64,000 nt of DNA, from positions 62,001 to 126,000 of the forward strand of contig NZ_JAGHRA010000009.1 in assembly GCF_017744015.1 (NCBI RefSeq), in the 5' to 3' direction. The notes below the pieces were generated by a model. It was given only the letters and a program-made list of their open reading frames with translations. It searched no databases and was not told where the DNA came from. The position numbers and the translations under genes were made by a program. This document shows, piece by piece, positions 46,223-55,474 of this stretch (positions are counted from its first letter, which is position 1; each line of letters starts with the position of its first letter). Source of the DNA: Paracoccus sp. R12_2. GTDB lineage: Bacteria > Pseudomonadota > Alphaproteobacteria > Rhodobacterales > Rhodobacteraceae.

Positions 46223-47258
46223 GTCGAACCTTGTCGTCACCATCCCGGCCGATCCGCCTGACCGGCTTGATAAGGCGCTTGCGCTGGCGGTGCCAGAGGA
46301 AGCGGCGCTGTCGCGGTCGCGCCTGTCGCGGCTGATCGCGGATGGCGCGGTCAGCGGACCGGACGGCATCGCCCGCGACGGCAAGGCACGCGTCATGCCG
46401 GGGCAGGAATACCGGATCGCCCTGCCCGACCCCGAACCCGTCGCCACCCTGCCCGAGCGGATCCCCCTGAATATCGCCTACGAGGACGACGACCTTGTCG
46501 TCATCGACAAGCCGGCGGGCATGGTCGTTCACCCGGCGCCCGGCAGCCCGTCGGGCACACTGGTCAACGCCCTTCTGGCCCATTGCGGCGACAGCCTGTC
46601 GGGGATCGGCGGCGAAAAGCGGCCCGGTATCGTGCATCGGATCGACAAGGACACGTCGGGGCTGCTTGTGGCCGCGAAATCCGATCGCGCCCATCACGGT
46701 CTGGCCGCCCAGTTCGAGGCACACAGCGCTCAGCGGCGCTATCTTGCACTGGCGCATGGCGTGATCGACGGCGCGGACGCGCGTCTTCGCGGAACGCCAG
46801 GTATCAGTTTCGAAGATGGCGGCGTGCTGAAGATCACTTCTCGGCTGGCACGCCATGGTACCGACCGTCAAAAACAGGCGGTCTATTTCGACAAGGGGCG
46901 CCACGCAGTGACCCGTGCGCGCATGCTGGAACGGTTTGGCCATCCGCCTTGCGCGATGCTGGTCGAATGCAGGCTGGAAACGGGACGGACCCACCAGATC
47001 CGCGTTCACATGGCCCATGCCGGGCTGGGCCTGATCGGCGATCCCGTCTACGGCGGTGCGCGCCGTGCCTCGGCACGGGCGCTGGGGACGGTGGCAAAGG
47101 AGGTCGCAGCCTTTCCACGCCAGGCGCTGCATGCGGCCCATCTGGGGTTTCGCCATCCTGTCACCGGCGCCGACCTGGCCTTCGACAGCGCGCTGCCGGC
47201 GGACATGGCCGCGCTTCTGGAAAGTCTGCGGGGGCGCGATGCCTTGACAGGATCGTGA
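46221..47258 (+). CDS. Large-subunit pseudouridine synthase RluD-like
   Basis: RluA-family pseudouridine synthase with an S4 RNA-binding domain (about residues 10-70) and a catalytic domain. It has 345 residues. The key motif is HRIDKDTSGLLVAAK with the catalytic Asp, preceded by VIDKPAGMVVHPAPG and followed by CRLETGRTHQIRVHM. It probably modifies helix 69 of 23S rRNA like RluD, though RluC specificity is not excluded. The start at 46221 shares bases with the divergent DUF6476 start, and no Shine-Dalgarno sequence is visible in front of it. Confidence 0.88.
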   Translation: MSNLVVTIPADPPDRLDKALALAVPEEAALSRSRLSRLIADGAVSGPDGIARDGKARVMPGQEYRIALPDPEPVATLPERIPLNIAYEDDDLVVIDKPAGMVVHPAPGSPSGTLVNALLAHCGDSLSGIGGEKRPGIVHRIDKDTSGLLVAAKSDRAHHGLAAQFEAHSAQRRYLALAHGVIDGADARLRGTPGISFEDGGVLKITSRLARHGTDRQKQAVYFDKGRHAVTRARMLERFGHPPCAMLVECRLETGRTHQIRVHMAHAGLGLIGDPVYGGARRASARALGTVAKEVAAFPRQALHAAHLGFRHPVTGADLAFDSALPADMAALLESLRGRDALTGS

Positions 47259-47272
47259 TGCGTTCCCAGATT
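47243..47272 (+). promoter_or_regulatory. Possible heat-shock (sigma32-type) promoter for rpoH
   Basis: CTTGAC at 47243-47248 is followed, 18 bases after its CTTG, by CCCAGATT (47265-47272). This loosely resembles the alphaproteobacterial heat-shock pattern CTTG-N17-18-CYTAT-T. It would place an RNA start about 125 bases before rpoH and overlap the rluD stop. A weak match. Confidence 0.25.
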
Positions 47273-47402
47273 GTCTGGTCCCGATACCCCGCCAGAATAT
47301 GGTTCAAGCCGTCCCACTTGTCGGGCGACCGCTAAGGCCGCATCGGCGGAACCCCGTCTGCGCTGCGCGCGTTTCCCCTCACACTGAACAAGGCCCCGCG
47401 TC

Positions 47403-48311
47403 ATGGCAAATTATGGAAATCTTCCTGCCCCCAGTCCCGAACAGGGTCTGAACCGCTATCTTCAGGAGATCCGCAAGTTCCCCCTGCTGGAACCGGAAGA
47501 GGAATACATGCTTGCCAAGGCATGGGCCGACCATGAGGACAGCGAGGCAGCCCACCGCCTGGTGACCAGCCATCTGCGGCTGGCTGCCAAGATTGCGATG
47601 GGCTATCGCGGTTACGGTCTTCCCCAGGCCGAGGTAATCAGCGAGGCGAATGTCGGCCTGATGCAGGCCGTCAAGCGTTTCGATCCCGAACGCGGCTTCC
47701 GTCTGGCGACCTATGCGATGTGGTGGATCCGCGCCTCGATCCAGGAATACATCCTTCGATCCTGGTCGCTGGTGAAGATGGGCACGACCAGCGCGCAGAA
47801 GAAGCTGTTCTTCAATCTGCGCAAGGCCAAGTCCAAGATCGGTGCGCTGGAGGATGGCGATCTGCGGCCCGAGAACGTCGCCCAGATCGCGACCGACCTG
47901 AACGTGACCGAACAGGAAGTGATCGACATGAACCGCCGGATGTCGGGCGGCGATGCGTCGTTGAACGCCACGGTCGGCTCGGCGGACGGGGATTCGACCG
48001 CACAATGGCAGGATTGGCTGGAAGACGAAGACGCCAATCAGGCCGACAGCTATGCGGAAACCGAGGAACTGGACACAAGACGTCAGATGCTGATGGCCGC
48101 GATGGACGTTCTGAACGATCGCGAGAAGGACATCCTGATGGAACGGCGGCTGCGCGACGATCCGATGACGCTTGAGGATCTGTCCAGCCGCTATGATGTC
48201 AGCCGCGAACGGATCCGCCAGATCGAGGTGCGCGCCTTCGAGAAGTTGCAGGATCGGATGCGCGTTCTGGCCCGTGAAAAAGGCATGCGGGTGCCCGGAA
48301 CGACCGAGTGA
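47403..48311 (+). CDS. rpoH: RNA polymerase heat-shock sigma factor RpoH
   Basis: Sigma-32 family factor that directs transcription of chaperone and protease genes. It has 302 residues. Region 2 has FRLATYAMWWIRASIQEYILRSWSLVK. The RpoH box QKKLFFNLRK follows, and region 4 is LEDLSSRYDVSRERIRQIEVRAFEKL. Some rhodobacters have two RpoH proteins; this one resembles the main RpoHI type, but the sequence alone does not settle it. The 144 bases upstream may hold its promoter. Confidence 0.95.
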   Translation: MANYGNLPAPSPEQGLNRYLQEIRKFPLLEPEEEYMLAKAWADHEDSEAAHRLVTSHLRLAAKIAMGYRGYGLPQAEVISEANVGLMQAVKRFDPERGFRLATYAMWWIRASIQEYILRSWSLVKMGTTSAQKKLFFNLRKAKSKIGALEDGDLRPENVAQIATDLNVTEQEVIDMNRRMSGGDASLNATVGSADGDSTAQWQDWLEDEDANQADSYAETEELDTRRQMLMAAMDVLNDREKDILMERRLRDDPMTLEDLSSRYDVSRERIRQIEVRAFEKLQDRMRVLAREKGMRVPGTTE

Positions 48312-48407
48312 CGGCGCCCCGAGACCGCGACCGGTCTTCCGGCGATCAGATTGACCTGATGCGCGCCTGCGCTATGGTCGCCTGAACGACAGGCAGACCG
48401 GATAGAC

Positions 48408-49430
48408 ATGACCGCGCTGAGCGAATTTCAACGGCTCGAGGCTCAGGGCTCGTGGCGCGAGACGCCCCGTGCCAGGCTGCGCGAGGTGGTCGTGTCGGTT
48501 GGGGACGCCACGCTGATCCTGACCGATCCGAAATCCGATACACCGTTGTCGCACTGGTCGCTGCCCGCCATTGCCCGCCTGAACCCCGGCCAGATCCCGG
48601 CGATCTATTCGCCAGACCCCGAAGGCGAGGGCGAGACGGTCGAAATCGACGACCGGCTGATGATCGAGGCGATCGAACGCGTGCACCGCGCCATCGCGTC
48701 GCACCGCGCGCATCCGGGTCGGCTGCGCGGCGGTCTGACCATCATCGCCGCGATGACGATGCTTGGCGCCGCGGTGATGTGGCTTCCCGGCGCGATCATC
48801 GGCCATGCCTCCCGGATCGCCCCGCCCGCGCAGGCACGACAGATCGGTCTGGCGACACTGGCCGATCTGGAACGCAGCACCGGCGCCGTCTGCGCACGCA
48901 AATCGGGCCAGGCGGTTCTGGACTGGCTGGCGCCCCAACTTGTCGAAGACGACGCGCTGCTGCGCGTGGTGCCCGGCCCTCTGAACGGCGCGCTGCGCCT
49001 GCCCGGCGATGTCTATGTGCTGGGCGACGACCTTCTGGACGGCGCCGCCGGTCCCGAAGCCGCGGCCGGACATCTGGTCGCGGCAAGCCTTGCCGCCGAT
49101 CCCGACGAGATCGCCCACGAGGCGCTGGACCATGCGGGCCTGCGCGCCGCGTTGCAACTGATGACGCTTGGCGATCTGCCGCAGCGCGCGATGACCGGCT
49201 ATGGTGAGCAGCTGTTGTCACGTGCCGTGCCGCGCCCGGACACACCCGACCTGCTGGCAGCGCTGGAATCGGCCGGTGTTCCGGCTGAACCCTATGCGAA
49301 CAGTATCGACCCGACCGGCGCATCCGTGCTGCCGCTGATCGAGGGCGATGCGTTTCGTGACCAGTTGCCGGAACGGCCGCTGCTGACCGACGAACAATGG
49401 CTGGCACTGCAGCAGATCTGCGCCGGCTGA
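48408..49430 (+). CDS. Membrane protein with M48-like region lacking HExxH
   Basis: Protein of 340 residues that I cannot assign to a characterised family. A single transmembrane segment covers about residues 108-130. Residues 184-230 resemble the M48 metalloprotease core (RLPGDVYVLGDDLLDGA and then GPEAAAGHLVAASLA), where active M48 enzymes have a glycine-rich strand, a helix and HExxH. Here that position reads LVAASLA, so zinc ligation is not expected. It follows rpoH after about 96 bases on the same strand. A pseudopeptidase is an inference. Confidence 0.7.
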   Translation: MTALSEFQRLEAQGSWRETPRARLREVVVSVGDATLILTDPKSDTPLSHWSLPAIARLNPGQIPAIYSPDPEGEGETVEIDDRLMIEAIERVHRAIASHRAHPGRLRGGLTIIAAMTMLGAAVMWLPGAIIGHASRIAPPAQARQIGLATLADLERSTGAVCARKSGQAVLDWLAPQLVEDDALLRVVPGPLNGALRLPGDVYVLGDDLLDGAAGPEAAAGHLVAASLAADPDEIAHEALDHAGLRAALQLMTLGDLPQRAMTGYGEQLLSRAVPRPDTPDLLAALESAGVPAEPYANSIDPTGASVLPLIEGDAFRDQLPERPLLTDEQWLALQQICAG

Positions 49431-49461
49431 TACCTGCGGCAGGCGGCCTGAAACGCCGGGT

Positions 49462-50406
49462 TCAGACTGGCAGATGCTGCGCAGACCCGCCCGCCCCGTG
49501 CGGGTCTTGCAGGGCCAAAGGCCGTTTGACGGCGTGAATCACATGCCCGTGGATCGGCGCGCCGCCATCCTGCCGCAGAACGCCCGGCATGAAACGGGCT
49601 TCGAATCCCGCCTGATCCAGAAGCTCGGCAAGATGCGCCTGTGCGTGGGCATAACGGCGCGTCGGGCGCAGGACATAGGCTTCGGGCCCGGTATGCGCCT
49701 CGACCGTGAAGGCGAACCGCCCACCCGGACGCAGGGCCTGCGACACCCATCCGACGATCCGTTCCAGCGCACCCAGATAGGCAAAGACATCGGCGGCCGT
49801 GATAACGTCCCAGACCGCCTGCGGCGGCGCCAGCCGGGACAGGTCGTGCTTTTCCAGCCGGTCATAGATGGCCTTCTGCCGCGACGCCCGAAGCATTTCC
49901 GTTGAAATGTCCCAGCCCTCCAGCCATTCGGACCCCGCGCGCAATTCGGCACCCATCAAGCCCGTGCCGCAGCCCAGATCCAGAACGCGCCCGTACGGCA
50001 CGGTCAGCATCTTTGCCATCAGGCACGGTGCGCGATAGTCCAGACGATCCAGCAATGCGCCATCAAATGCCGGCGCATATTGATCGAACAGGGTTTCGAC
50101 AAAGGCCGACGGCATCGTGTCTGCCAGGGAGCGGTCGCGCAGCAGGTCGCGCCGCAACCCCGCCCCCAGCCGATCGGCGGGATCGGCGGCAATCGCCGCC
50201 TCGAAGGCGATTGCGGCATCGGGCAGCCCGGCATCGGCACGGATCTCGCCCAGGCGGAACCACCCGGCGGCCCATCCGGGCACTAGGTCCAGCGCCTGAA
50301 GATACAGTTCGGCGGCGGCGTCGGGGTCGCCGGGCAGCAGCGCCTCGGCATAGTCGGCGCGACGATCGGCAAGCAGATCGCCGGACGACAGGGAAATGGG
50401 AATCAT
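49462..50406 (-). CDS. TPR-containing SAM-dependent methyltransferase
   Basis: Protein of 314 residues with an N-terminal TPR-like helical region (about residues 18-85, DPDAAAELYLQALDLVPGWAAG) and a class I methyltransferase domain (about 130-300). SAM motif I is VLDLGCGTGLMG, and WDISTEMLRASRQ and DVITAADVFAYLG supply motifs II and III. This combination matches predicted TPR-repeat methyltransferases; the substrate is unknown. The ATG at 50406 is preferred over a longer frame to 50700, which runs into the NAD kinase gene. Confidence 0.82.
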   Translation of the reverse strand: MIPISLSSGDLLADRRADYAEALLPGDPDAAAELYLQALDLVPGWAAGWFRLGEIRADAGLPDAAIAFEAAIAADPADRLGAGLRRDLLRDRSLADTMPSAFVETLFDQYAPAFDGALLDRLDYRAPCLMAKMLTVPYGRVLDLGCGTGLMGAELRAGSEWLEGWDISTEMLRASRQKAIYDRLEKHDLSRLAPPQAVWDVITAADVFAYLGALERIVGWVSQALRPGGRFAFTVEAHTGPEAYVLRPTRRYAHAQAHLAELLDQAGFEARFMPGVLRQDGGAPIHGHVIHAVKRPLALQDPHGAGGSAQHLPV

Positions 50407-50489
50407 GACAACTCGGGGAAAGCACGGGACGGTTCGCCCACCAGCGCCATTTACGCCTGACCGTAGGGCGGTCAAGGGGTCACGCGCCG

Positions 50490-51251
50490 TCAGACGAATT
50501 GTTCGCGCAGCAGCCGTTCCTCCAGCCCGTGACCGCGGTCGAACAGCAGCCGATGCCGGATATCCGCGGCGCTGCGGATCGAGACCCGCGTGACATGGCG
50601 GACCGACCGCGAATCCGCGTCCGCCATCACCGGACGACGGTCGGGCGTCAGCACCTCGATATCGACATGCGCGGATTTCGGCAGCAAGGCGCCGCGCCAT
50701 CTGCGCGGACGGAACGGCGCGATGGCCGTCAGCGCCAGCACCTCGGACCCGATCGGCAGGATCGGGCCATGTGCGGAATAGTTGTAGGCCGTCGATCCCG
50801 CAGGCGTGGACACCAGCGCGCCGTCGCAGACCAGTTCCGCCATCCGCATCTTGCCGTCCACGTGAATGCGCAGCTTGGCCGCCTGCGGCCCCTCGCGCAG
50901 CAGGCTGACCTCGTTGATGGCCAGCGCGTCATGGGTGGTGCCGTCGGCACATAGCGCATGCATCCGCAGCGGGTTGATGACGGCCTCTTCTGCGGCCAGC
51001 AGGCGACGCGGCAGGTCATCTTCCGAATAGCGGTTCATCAGGAAGCCGACGGTTCCGCGATTCATGCCATAGACCGGCAGATCGCGCCCCTGCATCGCGT
51101 GCAGCGTCTGCAGCATGAAGCCGTCACCGCCCAGTGCGACGACCATCTGCGCACGGTCCAGCGGGGTGTCGCCATAGCGCGCGATCAGCCGCGTCAGCGC
51201 CTCTTGCGCGGGTTCGGCATGGCTGGCGGTGAAATGCACTTCTGGCGTCAT
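50490..51251 (-). CDS. nadK: NAD kinase
   Basis: Phosphorylates NAD to NADP with ATP or polyphosphate. It has 253 residues, compact as in many alphaproteobacteria. The GGDG motif (residues 41-44, VALGGDGFMLQ) and the NEVSLLREG, STPAGSTAYNYSAHGPIL and LTAIAPF blocks identify the family. I start at MTPEVHFTAS; upstream in-frame codons give no conserved sequence. It is divergent from glyA, with about 180 bases between the starts. Confidence 0.94.
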   Translation of the reverse strand: MTPEVHFTASHAEPAQEALTRLIARYGDTPLDRAQMVVALGGDGFMLQTLHAMQGRDLPVYGMNRGTVGFLMNRYSEDDLPRRLLAAEEAVINPLRMHALCADGTTHDALAINEVSLLREGPQAAKLRIHVDGKMRMAELVCDGALVSTPAGSTAYNYSAHGPILPIGSEVLALTAIAPFRPRRWRGALLPKSAHVDIEVLTPDRRPVMADADSRSVRHVTRVSIRSAADIRHRLLFDRGHGLEERLLREQFV

Positions 51252-51430
51252 CGCGGCGCGCGCCCCTTCGTTGATCCGGGCGCAGCATCGGACGCCCCCG
51301 CGCCGATGACAAGCCCGCCCGCGCAAGGCACCCGGCGCGGGGTCAACCTTTTTGCCGCTTTTCGCCAGACCGGCGTTGCGGTATGAGAGCGCAGTTTCAG
51401 CCGACCACAGCCTGAGAGGATGCGAAGGAC

Positions 51431-52726
51431 ATGAACGCTCCCACCCGCGAGACCGGATTCTTCACCGAAACGCTGGCCAGCCGCGACCCCGACATTGCCG
51501 ACGCCATCCAGAAAGAGCTGGGCCGTCAACGCGACGAGATCGAACTGATCGCATCCGAGAACATCGTCAGCCGGGCGGTGCTGGAAACGCAGGGTTCGGT
51601 TCTGACCAACAAATACGCCGAAGGATATCCGGGCAAACGCTATTACGGTGGCTGCCAGTATGTCGATATCGTCGAGAACCTGGCGATCGAGCGGGCCAAG
51701 AAGCTGTTCGACTGCGAATTCGCAAATGTCCAGCCCAACAGCGGCAGCCAGATGAACCAGGCCGTGTTCCTGGCGCTGCTGCAGCCGGGCGACACATTCA
51801 TGGGTCTGGACCTGAATTCGGGTGGCCACCTGACCCATGGCAGCCCGGTGAACATGTCGGGCAAGTGGTTCAACGTCATCAGCTATGGCGTGCGCCAGCA
51901 GGACCAGTTGCTGGACATGGAGGCGATCGCCGAAAGCGCGCGTCAGCACAAGCCCAAGCTGATCGTCGCCGGTGGCACCGCCTACAGCCGGGTCTGGGAC
52001 TGGGCCGCGTTCCGCAAGATCGCGGACGAGGTCGGCGCCTATCTGATGGTCGACATGGCCCATATCGCGGGGCTGGTCGCGGGCGGTCAGCATCCCTCGC
52101 CTCTGCCGCATGCGCATGTCGTGACCACCACCACCCACAAGTCGCTGCGCGGCCCGCGCGGCGGGATGGTCCTGACCAACGACGCCGACATCGCGAAGAA
52201 GATCAACTCGGCCGTGTTCCCCGGCCTTCAGGGCGGCCCGCTGATGCATGTGATCGCCGCCAAGGCCGTCGCTTTCGCCGAGGCGCTGGAGCCGTCGTTC
52301 AAGGACTATGCCGCACAGGTGGTCAAGAATGCGCAGGCCATGGCGGACGAGCTGATGAAGGGCGGCATCGACATCGTGTCGGGCGGCACCGACAACCATC
52401 TGTGCCTGGCCGACCTGCGTCCCAAGAGCGTCACCGGCAAGGCGACCGAAGCCGCGCTGGGGCGTGCCCATATCACCTGCAACAAGAACGGCGTGCCGTT
52501 CGACCCGGAAAAACCCTTCGTGACCTCGGGCATCCGCCTTGGTGCGCCCGCTGGCACGACGCGCGGCTTCAAGGAAGACGAATTCCGCCAGATCGCCCGC
52601 TGGATCGTCGAGGTCGTGGACGGGCTTGCCGGGAATGGCGAGGACGGCAATAGCGCGGTCGAGGACAAGGTCCGCGCCGAAGTCGCCGAACTGTGCGCCC
52701 GCTTCCCGCTTTACGCGGGGATGTGA
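51431..52726 (+). CDS. glyA: Serine hydroxymethyltransferase GlyA
   Basis: PLP enzyme that interconverts serine and glycine with tetrahydrofolate, feeding one-carbon metabolism. It has 431 residues. The PLP lysine is Lys237 in [14 protein letters not shown]. Other conserved blocks are [26 protein letters not shown], and [15 protein letters not shown] precedes the ATG at 51431. It ends with a strong terminator. Confidence 0.97.
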   Translation: MNAPTRETGFFTETLASRDPDIADAIQKELGRQRDEIELIASENIVSRAVLETQGSVLTNKYAEGYPGKRYYGGCQYVDIVENLAIERAKKLFDCEFANVQPNSGSQMNQAVFLALLQPGDTFMGLDLNSGGHLTHGSPVNMSGKWFNVISYGVRQQDQLLDMEAIAESARQHKPKLIVAGGTAYSRVWDWAAFRKIADEVGAYLMVDMAHIAGLVAGGQHPSPLPHAHVVTTTTHKSLRGPRGGMVLTNDADIAKKINSAVFPGLQGGPLMHVIAAKAVAFAEALEPSFKDYAAQVVKNAQAMADELMKGGIDIVSGGTDNHLCLADLRPKSVTGKATEAALGRAHITCNKNGVPFDPEKPFVTSGIRLGAPAGTTRGFKEDEFRQIARWIVEVVDGLAGNGEDGNSAVEDKVRAEVAELCARFPLYAGM

Positions 52727-52767
52727 TCGCCGGTCCGGTCCCTGTCGGACCAGACGCCATCGAACAG

Positions 52768-52797
52768 GCCCGCCGCGCAGCAGCGCGGCGGGCTTTC
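52768..52797 (+). terminator. Rho-independent terminator of glyA
   Basis: A perfect 11-bp stem (52768-52778 with 52783-52793) and an AGCA loop is followed by TTTC. It lies about 40 bases after the glyA stop. Confidence 0.85.
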
Positions 52798-52940
52798 TTG
52801 TGGCTGGACGGTCGCGCCGAAAATGAGATTCCCTATCCCCGACCGGTCCGGTGTAATCAGCCGCCGCTCAAATCTGCATTGAGTGCAATCCGCGCAATCT
52901 GTAGATGCGACAGGAACGCATCCGATCACCGAGCCTGCCC

Positions 52941-53831
52941 ATGACCTCTGCCCCCGACATCACCCGGCCCGACAGCAAGCCGCTGGTTGCGGCGATCTGG
53001 ATGCTGGGGGCGGTCGCCTCGTTCACCTCGATGGCGGTCGCGGGGCGTGCCGTGTCGCTGGAACTGGATACGTTCGAGATCATGGCCTATCGATCGGTCG
53101 TGGGCGTGTTGATCGTGACGATCGCGATCACGCTGCGTGGCCGCTGGAATGTCATCGAACTGCGCCATCCGATGATGCATCTGGGCCGCAACATCGCCCA
53201 TTTCACCGCGCAGAATCTGTGGTTCTTCGCCATCGCGACGATCCCGCTGGCCCAGGTCTTTGCGCTGGAATTCAGTTCGCCACTTTGGGCGTTGCTGCTG
53301 TCGCCGCTGTTTCTGGGCGAACGGCTGACGCGCGCCCGTATCCTGTCGGCCTGCCTTGGCTTTGCCGGCATCCTGCTGGTTGCACAGCCCGGCGCCGCGC
53401 CGATCACGCCGGGACTGATCGCGGCAGCGGCGGCGGCGGTCGGGTTCGCCGCCACCTATATCTTCACCAAGCGGCTGACCGGGCTGACCCATATCCTGTG
53501 CATCCTGTTCTGGATGACCGTGATGCAGGCCGTCTTCGGCTTTGTCTGCGCCGGGATCGACGGCAGCGTCTCGGTTCCGTCCGCTGCCGCGCTGCCGTGG
53601 GTGGCGCTGATCGGCGCCGCCGGATTGTGCGCGCATTTCTGCATCGCCAACGCGCTTCGGGTTGCGCCCGCGACGGTGGTGATGCCGTTCGACTTTCTAC
53701 GCCTGCCGATGGCGGCGATGATCGGGATGCTGTTCTATGGCGAGCCCGTCGGCATGGCCGTGATCGCGGGCGCCGCCCTGATCCTGGGCGGCAACTGGCT
53801 GAACATCCGGTCCGAGGCAAGGAAGTCCTGA
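52941..53831 (+). CDS. EamA/DMT-family membrane transporter
   Basis: Integral membrane protein of 296 residues with about ten hydrophobic segments in two EamA repeats (about 15-140 and 150-290). The family moves small metabolites, often amino acids or drugs, and the substrate here is unknown. Two starts are possible (52905 and 52941). I chose the ATG at 52941 because the second matches the family's short N-terminal tail, but no clear ribosome-binding site is visible in front of either. It ends 4 bases before the liuC stop on the other strand. Confidence 0.85.
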   Translation: MTSAPDITRPDSKPLVAAIWMLGAVASFTSMAVAGRAVSLELDTFEIMAYRSVVGVLIVTIAITLRGRWNVIELRHPMMHLGRNIAHFTAQNLWFFAIATIPLAQVFALEFSSPLWALLLSPLFLGERLTRARILSACLGFAGILLVAQPGAAPITPGLIAAAAAAVGFAATYIFTKRLTGLTHILCILFWMTVMQAVFGFVCAGIDGSVSVPSAAALPWVALIGAAGLCAHFCIANALRVAPATVVMPFDFLRLPMAAMIGMLFYGEPVGMAVIAGAALILGGNWLNIRSEARKS

Positions 53832-53835
53832 CCGC

Positions 53836-54618
53836 TCAGCCCTGCCAGTTCGGCTTGCGCTTGTCGAAGAACGCGGCGATCCCCTCGGGCGCCTCGTCGC
53901 CTTCCCAGACCGCGACCAGACGTTCGATACTGTCCTCGATCGCGGCCATGTCGATGCGCGGCCCAAGCGCGCGGCACTGCGCCTTGGCGGCGGCGACAGC
54001 GCCGGGTGCGGCTTGCAGGAACGGCGCGACCTCGGCCTCGATCGCGGCGTCAAGATCGCCCGGAGATACGGCGCGGGCCGCCAGATTCAGCGTCACCGCC
54101 TCGTCGGCGCCGAAGATGCGGGCGGAAAAGAACACCCGCCTTGCCTTGTCCTCGCCCATCCGCGCAACGACATAGGGTCCGATCGTCGCCGGGATCAGCC
54201 CCAGCCGAACCTCGGTCAGGCCGAACTTGGCGTCGGTGGCCGCGATGGCGATGTCGCAGACCGACATCATCCCGACGCCGCCGCCGAAGGCATTGCCATG
54301 CACCCGGCCGATCAATGGCTTGGGCAGGGAGTTCAGTGCCGACAGCATCCCGGCCAGCAAACGCGCGCCGTTGCGACGGGTCTCGGCATCCGCGTCCATC
54401 TGCGCCTTCATCCAGCCCAGATCCCCGCCGGCGCAGAAGCTTGCGCCCTCAGCCGCCAGAACCACCACCCGCACTGCCGGGTCGGCGCCAAGCCGGCCTG
54501 CAGCCTCGGTCAGTTCTTCCATCATGGTCTGCGACAGGGCGTTGTGCTTGTCGGGTCGCCCAAGGCTTAGCGTGGCCACGCCCCGCGCATCGGTCTCGAT
54601 CCGTATCGTCTCAGTCAT
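53836..54618 (-). CDS. liuC: Enoyl-CoA hydratase, probable methylglutaconyl-CoA hydratase LiuC
   Basis: Crotonase-fold enzyme of 260 residues. By context it hydrates 3-methylglutaconyl-CoA to HMG-CoA in leucine breakdown. The oxyanion-hole sequences are EGASFCAGGDLGWM and HGNAFGGGVGMM, and a likely catalytic Glu is in GLTEVRLGLIP. GGGAGG lies 6 bases before the ATG at 54618, so I prefer it over the GTG at 54624. It overlaps the end of liuE and is the last gene of the cluster. Confidence 0.88.
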   Translation of the reverse strand: MTETIRIETDARGVATLSLGRPDKHNALSQTMMEELTEAAGRLGADPAVRVVVLAAEGASFCAGGDLGWMKAQMDADAETRRNGARLLAGMLSALNSLPKPLIGRVHGNAFGGGVGMMSVCDIAIAATDAKFGLTEVRLGLIPATIGPYVVARMGEDKARRVFFSARIFGADEAVTLNLAARAVSPGDLDAAIEAEVAPFLQAAPGAVAAAKAQCRALGPRIDMAAIEDSIERLVAVWEGDEAPEGIAAFFDKRKPNWQG

Positions 54619-55474
54619 CTTCACCCTCCCGCATGGCGCGCGCCATCGCTGCCGCCTTGTCGATCACCTGCATGTCCAGCCCGTGCGCAAACCCGCGTGC
54701 GGCAAGATGTCCGGCGACCTTTTCCGTTGCCACATTGCCTTTCGCGCCGGGGGCATAGGGGCATCCGCCCAGCCCGCCCACCGCCGCGTCGAAAACCCGC
54801 ACGCCGCGCGACAGGCTGGCGTCAATGTTCTGCAGCGCACGCCCTGAGGTGTCATGATAGTGACCGGCAAGCCGGGTCGCGGGCATTTCGTCCAGCACTG
54901 CCGACAGCATGGCGTCGATGGTTTCGGGGCGTCCCTGCCCGATCGTATCGCCAAGGCTGATCTCATAGCATCCCATGTCGCGCAGCGCCGCAGCCACGCG
55001 GGCGACATTCGCGGGCGGGGTCGGCCCGTCGAAGGGACAATCGGTCACGACACTGACATAACCCCGCACAGGTATCCCATCGTCGCGTGCGGCCTGCGCG
55101 ACGGGCAGAAACCGTTCCAGGCTTTCGGCGATGGTCGCGTTCAGGTTGGCCTTGCTGAAACCTTCGGACGCGCTGGCAAAGATCGCGATCTCGCTGGCCC
55201 GCGCCGCCTTCGCGCCCTGATATCCCTTCATGTTCGGCGTCAGCACGGCGTAGCTGACACCGGGCACACGGGTGATGCCCGCCATCACCTGCGCCGCGTC
55301 GGCCATCTGCGGCACCCATCTGGGCGACACGAAGCTGGTCACCTCGATCCGCCGGAAACCTGCCTGAGACAGCAGGTCCACCAGCGCGATCTTGTCCGAT
55401 GCCGGGATCAGCCGCTTTTCGTTCTGCAGCCCGTCACGCGGACCCATCTCGAAGATCTCGACGGTGTCAAGCAT
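54611..55474 (-). CDS. liuE: Hydroxymethylglutaryl-CoA lyase
   Basis: TIM-barrel lyase that splits HMG-CoA into acetoacetate and acetyl-CoA, the last step of leucine degradation. It has 287 residues. The N-terminus has EIFEMGPRDGLQNEK, the metal-binding His pair is in AGHYHDT, and the catalytic Cys is in the signature GGLGGCPYAPGAKGN. It overlaps the GST gene upstream by 8 bases and liuC downstream by 8 bases. Confidence 0.94.
   Translation of the reverse strand: MLDTVEIFEMGPRDGLQNEKRLIPASDKIALVDLLSQAGFRRIEVTSFVSPRWVPQMADAAQVMAGITRVPGVSYAVLTPNMKGYQGAKAARASEIAIFASASEGFSKANLNATIAESLERFLPVAQAARDDGIPVRGYVSVVTDCPFDGPTPPANVARVAAALRDMGCYEISLGDTIGQGRPETIDAMLSAVLDEMPATRLAGHYHDTSGRALQNIDASLSRGVRVFDAAVGGLGGCPYAPGAKGNVATEKVAGHLAARGFAHGLDMQVIDKAAAMARAMREGEDD

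Noticed and set aside
47259..47402. tRNA or small RNA gene between rluD and rpoH
   Set aside because: No cloverleaf, and no terminator-like end; most simply the rpoH leader and promoter.
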